Of a DNA stretch of 5,640 bases, positions 1-5,640 are shown piece by piece. This stretch comes from Planctomycetota bacterium. Its GTDB lineage: Bacteria > Planctomycetota > GCA-002687715 > DRQF01. Below the pieces are notes generated by a model that was given only the letters and a program-made list of their open reading frames with translations, had not been told where the DNA came from and made no database searches. The DNA lies in contig JAJRYU010000204.1 of NCBI GenBank assembly GCA_024275615.1, forward strand, positions 1-5,640, read 5' to 3'. The position numbers were made by a program, and so were the translations under genes. Every line of letters starts with the position of its first letter. Position 1 is the first letter of the stretch.

Positions 1-305
1 ACAAGACGCAATCTTTGAGAATGGGGGAACCAGTCTTCGCCCCCTGCCTTGGCTTCGCCCCAAGCTAAGTCTCCAAGTGTGCAGCGTGTGATCTTCGCGA
101 CACGGAGTTCCCTGATGAGGCCGAAAGTGTGCTCAATGTCGATCTTCGTGTCGACACAGATAGATGTGGAGTCGGTCTTGGCGGAAGAATGAAAGACGTT
201 GGCGGTGAATAGCTCCAAGTGTTCAGCATTGATCATCCACTGCCAGACATCAGCCTTGGAGGCCGTCAAAACTCGTGTGCGCTCGGCGTGAACAACACTA
301 GACAT
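1..305 (-). CDS. Partial SRPBCC/START-like domain protein (N-terminal 101 residues)
   Basis: The reading frame starts at the ATG at 305-303 and stays open to the left edge, giving 101 residues and two further bases; the C-terminus is missing. It begins MSSVVHAERTRVLTAS, followed by a stretch with KADVWQWMINAEHLELFT. A short beta strand, then a helix with a conserved-looking V-W pair and a loop, is how SRPBCC (Bet v1/START-like, polyketide cyclase) domains begin. Later alternating segments (SICVDTKIDIEHTF, LRVAKITRCTLG) fit the antiparallel sheet of that fold. Family members are usually about 140-160 residues and bind hydrophobic ligands, so roughly two thirds is visible. There is no signal peptide or membrane segment, so it is probably cytoplasmic. 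The start is supported by a strong ribosome binding site. The gene follows the helicase gene by 79 bases on the same strand and is probably in its operon. The fold call is from pattern only; no ligand can be named. Confidence 0.6.
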   Translation of the reverse strand, partial: MSSVVHAERTRVLTASKADVWQWMINAEHLELFTANVFHSSAKTDSTSICVDTKIDIEHTFGLIRELRVAKITRCTLGDLAWGEAKAGGEDWFPHSQRLRL

Positions 306-310
306 GAGTT

Positions 311-316
311 CTCCTT
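311..316 (-). promoter_or_regulatory. Ribosome binding site AAGGAG
   Basis: On the minus strand the sequence reads AAGGAG, then AACTC, then ATG. This is a near-perfect Shine-Dalgarno site with a 5-base spacer, and it fixes the start of the left-edge gene at 305. It contrasts with the helicase and glycosyltransferase genes in this window, which have no such site. Confidence 0.75.
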
Positions 317-384
317 GGCTTCATGAACAGGGGCGTCTGAGGCTCAATAACATAATACCTACTTCGACAACCGGTATTGCCTTT

Positions 385-3300
385 TTACTCCAACAAGAAG
401 CTGAGGTCAGAGGCCGTGAGGTCCTTGAGAGTCTTAGTGGTTCCGTCGAGGATTGAACGGGCGAGTTCGCGCTTTTCGTCTTGCATGGCGACGATTTTTT
501 CTTCAATGGTATCACGAGCGATGAGGCGATAAGCGAACACTTGGCGCGTTTGGCCGATGCGGTGGGTACGGTCAATGGCTTGAGCCTCCGCCGCCGGGTT
601 CCACCAGGGGTCGAGGATGAAGACATAGTCGGCAGCCGTGAGGTTGAGCCCCGTGCCTCCAGCTTTTAGGGAGATGAGAAAAACACAGCAGTTTGGATCT
701 GTTTGGAAGCGATCAATCTTCTCGCCGCGTTTTCGAGTGGCGCCATCCAAGTATTCAAAGTCCAGGTTGGCAGCTTCCAGGCGTTTTCTGACCAGAGCAA
801 GATGTTTGGTGAACTGCGAGAAGACCAGAGCTTTGTGACCTTCAGCAACGACTTCTTCCAGTCGATCCATAAGCAGATCGAGCTTAGCGGCGGCCTCGTC
901 GCTTCTTTTTTCGTCGATGAGCCCTGGGTGGCAAGCTGCTTGCCTCAACCGCAAGAGAGCTTCAAGGACTTGAAACTTGGATTTCTGGAATCCTAGGGTC
1001 TCTATCGTCTTGTCCAAGGAAGCGCGATAGTGGCGACGTAGTTCATCGTAGAGTTTCCGCTGCTTAGGTCCGAGATCGCATTCCAAGATGAGCTCGCTTT
1101 TCTCAGGAAGATCGGTGGCCACTTCTTCCTTGGTGCGGCGCATAATGAAAGGTGCCAGCGCGCGGCCTAATTTGGCTCGCGTTTCTGGGTCATCTCCGGA
1201 GAGTTCGGCGAATTTTTTCACCGATCCCAACATGCCTGGATTGAGGAATTCGAAAATGGACCACAGCTCTTCAATGCGGTTTTCGATGGGGGTACCACTG
1301 AGCGCCAGTCGTTCTGTTGCCTGTAGGAGCAAGCAGGCTCTTGCTGTTTGGGACTTTTCATTCTTGATCGCTTGTGCTTCATCAAGAACGACGCAGCGAA
1401 AGTCAATTTCGCGGAGATGTGTTATGTCGCGTCGGATAATGCCGTAGGTAGTGACGACAAGATCGGATTTCGGAATGCTGTCCAAGTGGTCGGAGCGGTC
1501 GGCCAAGCTGTAATCAACGATTTTGAGTTTTGGCGCGAAGCGCTTCGCTTCCGTGATCCAGTTGTGGACGACCGAACGGGGCGCAACAACGAGGGTCGGC
1601 CCCTTTGTCTTCTTGGATATCTTACGCGTTTGCACGTCGGCTAAGACTTGGACGGTCTTTCCCAATCCCATGTCGTCAGCAAGGCAGCCGCCGAAACCGA
1701 ATTGCCGCAAAAACTTCATCCAACCGACACCTTCCTTTTGGTATTCACGCAGTTCACCAGTGAATCCACGAGGTTCGTTGGCGGGCTTGGCACCTTTGAA
1801 AGAACGTAGCTCCTGTCGCCAGCGAGTAAATTTGGCGTCAAGATCGGCTTGGGGCGCTTCATCGAGAAGAAGGTCAAGAAGCAGACCTTGTGAGCTAGTG
1901 AAACGCAATTGATCTTCATCAGTTTCTTCCGCTAGTTCTAAGAGCCCTTGACGTTTCAACCATGCCTCTGGAAGAACACCTTCACTGCCATCGTCTAAAC
2001 GAACGGTTTTGGCGCCATCTTTCAAAGCAGCGAGGAGTTGGGGGAAGGGGACAACTTGGCTGCCGAAGGCGATGCCACCATGAAGGTCGAACCAATCTTG
2101 ACCTGATGATACTTTGGCTTGCGAGCCAGTTGACGCTCTTTGCAATACACCTCCGGCTCGGACAACCCAGCCCTTGTCGTGGAATTCTTCAACCAACTTG
2201 GGAAGACGTGTCGCTTGAACCCAGACTTCGTGCGCGGAGCTAGTTTCTTCGACACTTTTTAGGTTCGAGATGTCTTGGAGCAGTGTTGTTTCCTTTTCAA
2301 AGTCACGGGGCGTGATTGTACGAGATTCGACGTTGACAAGACTCTTGAGTTCTTTCGGATCGGCGATTTCGACGCCGTAATCGTAAGAGATCGTGCCTTG
2401 CAAGAGATTGCCAGATCTGTCAGAGATGCTGAGGATGGGTTGGGGACCGTTTTCACCTGCGGGTCGAATTGTCCAGCCCGCCGGTGGCACTACGGCCGTG
2501 GCGAGAGGGGTATTTTGGAGCGCAACAAAACAATCGTCTACTTCTCCGGGCTGCAGATCGATGCCCTTCGTTTGAATCAACTTGTCGACCGAGAGTTCAG
2601 CAACCTTGGGGGTGTACTCGCGAACCAGCTGGTCATCCTCGGCCAAGAAATGGCCGTTCGGCAAATGGGTTGTGACTTTAGCGATCGGGATCACTTCTTC
2701 ATTCCTGACGAAGTGTGTCTGAAATGGAGGCAAGGTGTCGCGAGACAACGTGATCCTGAGAGTAAAAGCACCGGCCGAGTCGAATTTGAGTGGTGGGGAC
2801 GTGTCGATCTGGTCCTCATCAAACCACATGCGCCCGGTCTTGACCAACTCATCGAAGATGGCCTCGAGCTCTGGGATATCCATGTCGAAGGAACCTGAGT
2901 GGGTCCGCCATTGCCTTTGCGTACCCCAGACGGTACCGCCATTGAGCAAGGTCAGTACTTTTCGATCTTGATCCGAGGCGCGGTCAAAATCAGAAGGTCG
3001 GTATTCCCGGCGCTTGTTCCAGGTTCCTTTCTTGCCGAGCTCCCGTGCCAGAACCTTCAACTCATATTTTGCGATCCATGGCTCTTCAGAGATCCCAAGC
3101 ACATAGAGGAGGCGAAGTTTCGATGATTGCGTCGGCCTTCGGACCGAGGTTTCTGGATTCTGAGAAGCTTCGACGAGTTGCTGCCAGGGATGCTGGCGAG
3201 AGTGACTGGATGGCGGCGATTCCAATCTTTCGTCAACGGCCAAGAGCACAGCCCAAATGTGCTTACAGATGTCGTAGTGCCGCATGGCCGGGCAGTCGCA

Positions 3301-3495
3301 AGCAAGATCGGGAGATTCAGAGAAAATGTCGCCGACGAAAACGTCATAGAATGCACTTGATCCTCTGACTGTGGCGTCCCACGTTTCGCCACTTCCTTTG
3401 AGCCGGATGACATCTCCACGTTTGAAGTACAGAGCGCCTCTTTGCCTGAATCGGTCAGGAAAGTAGCGAGCAAGTTCTTGAATAGATTCGTGCAT
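385..3495 (-). CDS. SWIM zinc-finger SNF2-family helicase/ATPase
   Basis: This is a 1036-residue ATP-driven DNA translocase of the bacterial SNF2/HepA group, probably acting on protein-DNA or nucleic-acid complexes in the cytoplasm. The N-terminus carries a SWIM zinc finger: C66-x-C68, then eight residues, then C77-x-H79. Residues of about 110-560 form a long region of the bacterial SNF2-associated type. The helicase core follows: LREYQKEGVGW (582-592), Walker A DDMGLGKT (607-614), motif Ia VVAPR (636-640), Walker B-like DEAQ (705-708), motif III LSGTP (732-736), motif IV ALVFSQF (889-895), motif V around KAGGTGLNL (944-952), and motif VI DRTHRIGQTRQ (975-985). All motifs are intact, and length is normal for SWIM-SNF2 proteins. 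The ATG at 3495 is the first usable start, because an in-frame TGA lies at 3514-3516. No Shine-Dalgarno is visible. The gene is divergent from the glycosyltransferase and upstream of the SRPBCC-like gene. The family is certain; the biological target is unknown. Confidence 0.97.
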   Translation of the reverse strand: MHESIQELARYFPDRFRQRGALYFKRGDVIRLKGSGETWDATVRGSSAFYDVFVGDIFSESPDLACDCPAMRHYDICKHIWAVLLAVDERLESPPSSHSRQHPWQQLVEASQNPETSVRRPTQSSKLRLLYVLGISEEPWIAKYELKVLARELGKKGTWNKRREYRPSDFDRASDQDRKVLTLLNGGTVWGTQRQWRTHSGSFDMDIPELEAIFDELVKTGRMWFDEDQIDTSPPLKFDSAGAFTLRITLSRDTLPPFQTHFVRNEEVIPIAKVTTHLPNGHFLAEDDQLVREYTPKVAELSVDKLIQTKGIDLQPGEVDDCFVALQNTPLATAVVPPAGWTIRPAGENGPQPILSISDRSGNLLQGTISYDYGVEIADPKELKSLVNVESRTITPRDFEKETTLLQDISNLKSVEETSSAHEVWVQATRLPKLVEEFHDKGWVVRAGGVLQRASTGSQAKVSSGQDWFDLHGGIAFGSQVVPFPQLLAALKDGAKTVRLDDGSEGVLPEAWLKRQGLLELAEETDEDQLRFTSSQGLLLDLLLDEAPQADLDAKFTRWRQELRSFKGAKPANEPRGFTGELREYQKEGVGWMKFLRQFGFGGCLADDMGLGKTVQVLADVQTRKISKKTKGPTLVVAPRSVVHNWITEAKRFAPKLKIVDYSLADRSDHLDSIPKSDLVVTTYGIIRRDITHLREIDFRCVVLDEAQAIKNEKSQTARACLLLQATERLALSGTPIENRIEELWSIFEFLNPGMLGSVKKFAELSGDDPETRAKLGRALAPFIMRRTKEEVATDLPEKSELILECDLGPKQRKLYDELRRHYRASLDKTIETLGFQKSKFQVLEALLRLRQAACHPGLIDEKRSDEAAAKLDLLMDRLEEVVAEGHKALVFSQFTKHLALVRKRLEAANLDFEYLDGATRKRGEKIDRFQTDPNCCVFLISLKAGGTGLNLTAADYVFILDPWWNPAAEAQAIDRTHRIGQTRQVFAYRLIARDTIEEKIVAMQDEKRELARSILDGTTKTLKDLTASDLSFLLE

Positions 3496-3502
3496 GGTGC
3501 TT

Positions 3503-3508
3503 TTTATA
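3503..3508 (-). promoter_or_regulatory. -10-like TATAAA, 7 bases before the helicase ATG
   Basis: The minus strand reads TATAAA, then AAGCACC, then ATG, matching five of six bases of the TATAAT consensus. The 7-base distance would put the transcription start at or next to the A of the start codon, giving a leaderless message. That agrees with the lack of a Shine-Dalgarno sequence. No good -35 hexamer is visible at the usual distance. The alternative is the upstream promoter candidate at 3605-3632. Confidence 0.3.
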
Positions 3509-3602
3509 CAGTGTCAGACGTTTTCTTGCTGTTCTTCCGGCCCCGGCCAAGAGTCCCTGTTTCGATTTCTCGAACGAGTTGGGCGTCGATGTGCTCAACC
3601 AT
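3504..3602 (-). CDS. Possible 32-residue leader ORF upstream of the helicase gene
   Basis: An ATG-started frame on the minus strand encodes 32 residues beginning MVEHIDAQLVREIETG, followed by a basic glycine-, lysine- and serine-rich tail, and ends at TAA 8 bases before the helicase ATG. The charged, low-hydrophobicity composition looks protein-like, and the spacing would suit translational coupling. Against it, there is no Shine-Dalgarno sequence, an in-frame TGA lies directly upstream of the ATG, and a candidate -10 (CATAAT, 3605-3610) would start transcription just inside the frame. It may be chance or an old gene remnant. I do not recognise the peptide. Confidence 0.18.
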   Translation of the reverse strand: MVEHIDAQLVREIETGTLGRGRKNSKKTSDTV

Positions 3603-3682
3603 TCATTATGGACGCGAGACAGCTCACATCAAGGACAGGAAGAATGAGTCAGACGTAGAAGAACTCCAAGAAATCGTCTGAC
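3513..3682. repeat. Three copies of an 8-base box CGTCTGAC/GTCAGACG
   Basis: GTCAGACG occurs on the plus strand at 3513-3520 and 3648-3655, and its exact reverse complement CGTCTGAC at 3675-3682. The last two form an inverted repeat with a 19-base spacer just ahead of the glycosyltransferase. Read towards each gene, CGTCTGAC lies 17 bases before the helicase ATG (minus strand) and 22 bases before the glycosyltransferase ATG (plus strand). This arrangement suggests a shared operator or promoter element. No other exact copy was noticed by eye elsewhere in the window; a 7-of-8 match lies at 334-341. Confidence 0.4.
3605..3632 (-). promoter_or_regulatory. Candidate sigma70-type promoter towards the helicase gene
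   Basis: On the minus strand TTGATG (3627-3632, four of six to TTGACA) is separated by 16 bases from CATAAT (3605-3610, five of six to TATAAT). Transcription would start near 3598, leaving a leader of about 100 bases before the helicase ATG. It is the best-spaced -35/-10 pair seen in the divergent gap, but such matches are common by chance. Confidence 0.3.
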
Positions 3683-3691
3683 GTCGTATGC

Positions 3692-3697
3692 TATAGT
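3692..3697 (+). promoter_or_regulatory. -10-like TATAGT, 7 bases before the glycosyltransferase ATG
   Basis: TATAGT matches five of six bases of TATAAT and is followed by CATCTTG and then ATG at 3705. A start site 7-8 bases downstream would fall on the ATG itself, implying a leaderless message. No Shine-Dalgarno sequence is present between 3683 and 3704. The same hexamer-to-ATG distance is seen on the opposite strand for the helicase gene. No clear -35 is visible. Confidence 0.3.
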
Positions 3698-3704
3698 CAT
3701 CTTG

Positions 3705-4649
3705 ATGAGTGATTCCAAGCAGCTAAGACGCATTGCGATTCTGGTCGCTACTTGCAAGCGGCCAGAAGGGCTTACGAAACTGGCTCAGGCATTGGACAAG
3801 ATTTATCGCAGCCAGCCCCCCGTGGAGCTTTGCCTTGTGGTCGTTGACAACGATCCAATGGAATCCGCCCGAACGATCATCGATTCTCTTGCTGAGAACC
3901 TCCATATCCCTCTGCACTATGGTGTTGAGAAGATCAGGGGCATTCCCTTCGCGCGCAACAAGACTCTGGAGCTTGCGCGGGGACTCGCCGACGATGTCAT
4001 TTTCATGGATGACGATGAAGTGCCGGAATCCGGGTGGTTGGAGGAACTCTTGCGCGTACGCAAGGCCTACGATGCAGACATTGTCACCGGTGCTGTGAAC
4101 CCGGTTTTCACCTCTGCACCGCCCGGATGGATGTCAGAAGGCGGATTTCTACAATATACCAGACACAAGACCGGGACCGTCCTTGATCGTGCCTACACCA
4201 ACAATACGCTGGTTCCCTGGCACCTGCTCCAGGAGTCAGGCTTGCGGTTTGACGAAAAAATGGCCCAAACCGGGGGAAGTGACACCCATTTTTTCCGTCG
4301 GCTTCATGCTGGCGGAGCCCGGATCGTCTGGGCCAATGAAGCCGTTGTCAGTGAGTCGATCCCCGAAACCCGCAGTGATGCTGGCTGGATATTGCAGCGA
4401 GCCTTCCGAATCGGCAACTCTTCAGCTTATATTGAAAGAGACTTATTTTCTATCTCCAAGAGCTTTTTCGCCATGGTCGTCCTTGGTCTCTATCGTATCG
4501 TCAGAGGCTGTCTCTTCTGGCCCCTGGGCTGGTTTCGCGGCCGCGCAGCCCGGGTTCACGCTCTGCGGCAAATCTGCTACGGCAGTGGCATGATTTCTGG
4601 ATGGCTCGGCTTTCGTTATAAGGAGTATCGAAAAATCCATGGCCAGTAG
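3705..4649 (+). CDS. Family 2 glycosyltransferase
   Basis: This 314-residue protein is an inverting GT-A glycosyltransferase of family 2, transferring a sugar from a nucleotide sugar to an unidentified glycan or lipid acceptor. The Rossmann-like N-terminus reads RIAILVATCKRPEGL (residues 8-22), then VVVDNDP (45-51) and RGIPFARNKTL (78-88). The metal-binding DxD-type motif is FMDDDEVPE, with the aspartates at 102-104. GGSDTHFFRRL (190-200) and VSESIPETRSD (215-225) match the acceptor-side and catalytic-region motifs of the family. A hydrophobic stretch near residues 252-278, rich in aromatics and arginine, could anchor it at the inner face of the cytoplasmic membrane. Length is normal. An in-frame TTG lies directly before the ATG at 3705; ATG is preferred, and neither has a Shine-Dalgarno. 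The gene is divergent from the helicase gene and 209 bases ahead of the CysD-type gene. Donor and acceptor cannot be told from sequence. Confidence 0.93.
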   Translation: MSDSKQLRRIAILVATCKRPEGLTKLAQALDKIYRSQPPVELCLVVVDNDPMESARTIIDSLAENLHIPLHYGVEKIRGIPFARNKTLELARGLADDVIFMDDDEVPESGWLEELLRVRKAYDADIVTGAVNPVFTSAPPGWMSEGGFLQYTRHKTGTVLDRAYTNNTLVPWHLLQESGLRFDEKMAQTGGSDTHFFRRLHAGGARIVWANEAVVSESIPETRSDAGWILQRAFRIGNSSAYIERDLFSISKSFFAMVVLGLYRIVRGCLFWPLGWFRGRAARVHALRQICYGSGMISGWLGFRYKEYRKIHGQ

Positions 4650-4676
4650 CTCCTGCTCCAAGTGACGGCAGGGGCT
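4648..4676 (+). terminator. Hairpin overlapping the glycosyltransferase stop codon
   Basis: AGCTCCTGC (4648-4656) pairs with GCAGGGGCT (4668-4676) over nine positions with one G-U wobble, plus a possible extra U-G pair closing a 9-base loop. The stem begins within the TAG stop. No T-run follows, so it is not a textbook intrinsic terminator. It may instead protect the 3' end or weaken read-through into the next gene. Confidence 0.35.
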
Positions 4677-4713
4677 CGCATTGAAGTCGCTGGTATGAAA
4701 GTCGATTCGCCAG

Positions 4714-4762
4714 TGCATTTTCATGCAAGTGCTTGAAGCACAGAAGGTTGCCAAACTTTTGG
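4714..4762 (+). repeat. Three tandem short inverted repeats in the intergenic gap
   Basis: TGCAT-TTTC-ATGCA (4714-4727), GTGCT-TGA-AGCAC (4729-4741) and CCAAA-CT-TTTGG (4751-4762) follow one another closely. Each stem is only 5 base pairs, so individually they are weak. Together with the hairpin at 4648-4676 they make the 209-base gap unusually rich in dyads. The rest of the gap (about 4763-4858) shows no gene or recognised riboswitch. The CysD-type gene that follows has only a weak GGA at 4848-4850 as a possible ribosome binding site. Confidence 0.3.
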
Positions 4763-4858
4763 AAAATGCGCGGTTTTCGGAGCAAAGGTAGGTAAACACA
4801 GAGGTCAGAACGTCGGCCAAGATGATGGGGCGGCGGTAATTTAAGCCGGATCAAACAA

Positions 4859-5640
4859 ATGCAGAAACTGGATCATCTATCCAAAATAGAAGCACAAGGA
4901 ATCTACATCATTCGCGAAGCCTTCGCGAAAATTGAGAACCTTGGCATGCTTTGGTCGATCGGAAAAGACTCGGGTGTCCTTCTATGGTTGGCCCGGAAAG
5001 CTTTTGGGGGCAATGTCCCTTTTCCCCTGATTCACATCGACACGTCCTACAAAATCCCGGAGATGATCGCTTTTCGCGATCGGGTTGCGGTTGAATGGGG
5101 TCTGGACTTGCGCGTCTCGCAAAACAAGGCGGCGCTCAAGGAGGGAATGGGGCCAGAGCAGGGGCGTGTTGTTTGCTGCCAAGCCCTTAAGACAAAACCT
5201 CTGACCGAGCTAGTCGAGGCTTCTGAGTTCGGCGGTCTCATCGTTGGTGTTCGCCGAGATGAGCAAGCTACGCGTGCCAAGGAACGCTACTTCTCGCCGC
5301 GAAACAATCAAAACGCTTGGGATGCCCACGATCAGCCACCAGAGTTTTGGGGTCAGTTCAATACTGATTTTGCCCCCGGCGATCACGTGCGAGTTCACCC
5401 TCTTCTTGACTGGACCGAGATCGACATCTGGGAGTACATCAAACGAGAAGATATTCCCTTTGTCCCGCTCTATTTCTCAAGAGAGGGGAAACGCTATCGT
5501 AGCTTGGGTTGTGCTCCCTGCACGACGCCGATCGATTCCGAAGCCACGACCATCGATGAAATCATCGCCGAACTCAAGGCCACCAAACTGTCTGAACGCG
5601 ATGGACGTGCTCAGGACCAGGAGTCCGAAGACGCCTTCGA
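4859..5640 (+). CDS. cysD: Sulfate adenylyltransferase subunit 2 (CysD-type), 3'-truncated by window edge
   Basis: This PP-loop enzyme adenylates sulfate with ATP to give APS, normally with the GTPase CysN (or a CysNC fusion), in sulfate activation. The 260 visible residues cover nearly the whole protein. The PP-loop is WSIGKDSGV (32-40), followed by ARKAF (45-49), PFPLIHIDT (54-62), GVRRDEQATRAKER (130-143), DQPPEFW (158-164), RVHPLLDWTEIDIWEYI (178-194) and RSLGCAPC (214-221). The tail SERDGRAQDQESEDAFE resembles the CysD C-terminus, so only a few residues should be missing. It lacks the roughly 30-residue insertion that E. coli CysD has before the equivalent of RSLGC. Unlike E. coli CysD it carries C106-C107 and C218-x-x-C221, a cysteine set resembling the iron-sulfur ligands of APS reductases. 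No ECGIH/ECGLH reductase tail motif appears in the visible part, which supports CysD over reductase. ATG 4859 is chosen because an in-frame TGA lies at 4823-4825. Confidence 0.9.
   Translation, partial: MQKLDHLSKIEAQGIYIIREAFAKIENLGMLWSIGKDSGVLLWLARKAFGGNVPFPLIHIDTSYKIPEMIAFRDRVAVEWGLDLRVSQNKAALKEGMGPEQGRVVCCQALKTKPLTELVEASEFGGLIVGVRRDEQATRAKERYFSPRNNQNAWDAHDQPPEFWGQFNTDFAPGDHVRVHPLLDWTEIDIWEYIKREDIPFVPLYFSREGKRYRSLGCAPCTTPIDSEATTIDEIIAELKATKLSERDGRAQDQESEDAF

Noticed and set aside
354..378. Hairpin AATACC...GGTATT between the helicase stop and the left-edge gene, as a terminator
   Set aside because: The stem is only 6 base pairs with a 13-base loop, and no T-run follows it on the transcribed minus strand. 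The downstream gene has a strong ribosome binding site close by, so co-transcription is more likely.
2275..2898. Plus-strand open frame of 207 codons inside the helicase gene
   Set aside because: It lies wholly antisense to a well-supported SNF2 gene with intact motifs, and its translation shows no family I recognise. It is best explained as a shadow frame of the opposite strand.
385..3495. Helicase as part of a known SNF2-containing defence system
   Set aside because: None of the partner genes of such systems (methylase, nuclease, DUF1998 or phospholipase-D proteins) is visible. The flanks are an SRPBCC-like gene and a glycosyltransferase.
3442..3681. Plus-strand 79-codon frame crossing the helicase start and the divergent gap
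   Set aside because: It begins inside the helicase gene on the other strand and covers both candidate promoters. It has no ribosome binding site and no recognisable protein.
3702..3704. TTG as the start of the glycosyltransferase
   Set aside because: It sits directly before an ATG in the same frame and adds one residue. No ribosome binding site favours it, and the -10-like hexamer spacing points to the ATG.
4443..4854. Two long minus-strand frames spanning the glycosyltransferase end and the following gap
   Set aside because: They overlap each other in different frames and run antisense through the conserved glycosyltransferase C-terminus. Their translations are rich in proline, histidine and cysteine with no recognisable domain.
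4763..4858. Sulfur- or SAM-responsive riboswitch ahead of the CysD-type gene
   Set aside because: No conserved core of a known SAM or SAH riboswitch could be recognised by eye; only generic short dyads lie further upstream.

Overview
The window holds two complete genes and two genes cut by its edges, arranged around one divergent promoter region. Coding density is high, base composition is mildly GC-rich, and there is no mobile element, RNA gene or CRISPR array that I can see. The gene set is bacterial. The SWIM-zinc-finger SNF2 helicase and the short, cysteine-bearing form of CysD would fit a Gram-negative of the Planctomycetes/Verrucomicrobia type, but that assignment is only a guess from family impressions.

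Left half, minus strand. A 1036-residue SWIM/SNF2 ATPase (385-3495) is followed after 79 bases by a small gene that runs off the left edge (1-305). The visible 101 residues of that gene resemble the start of an SRPBCC/START-like ligand-binding protein, and it has a strong ribosome binding site. The two are probably co-transcribed.

Centre (3496-3704). This 209-base divergent intergenic region carries three exact copies of an 8-base word (CGTCTGAC / GTCAGACG). Each flanking gene has a -10-like hexamer exactly 7 bases before its ATG and no Shine-Dalgarno sequence, which suggests leaderless transcripts. A marginal 32-codon ORF also lies just ahead of the helicase gene.

Right half, plus strand. 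A family 2 glycosyltransferase (3705-4649) is followed by a 209-base gap rich in short inverted repeats. Then comes a CysD-type sulfate adenylyltransferase small subunit (4859 to beyond the right edge, lacking only its last few residues). This CysD has a CC...CxxC cysteine set like the iron-sulfur ligands of APS reductases, on an otherwise CysD-like scaffold. It is the most notable protein-level observation here. The glycosyltransferase and the sulfate-activating enzyme could belong together in making a sulfated surface glycan, but two adjacent genes are thin evidence. I found no convincing new multi-gene system.
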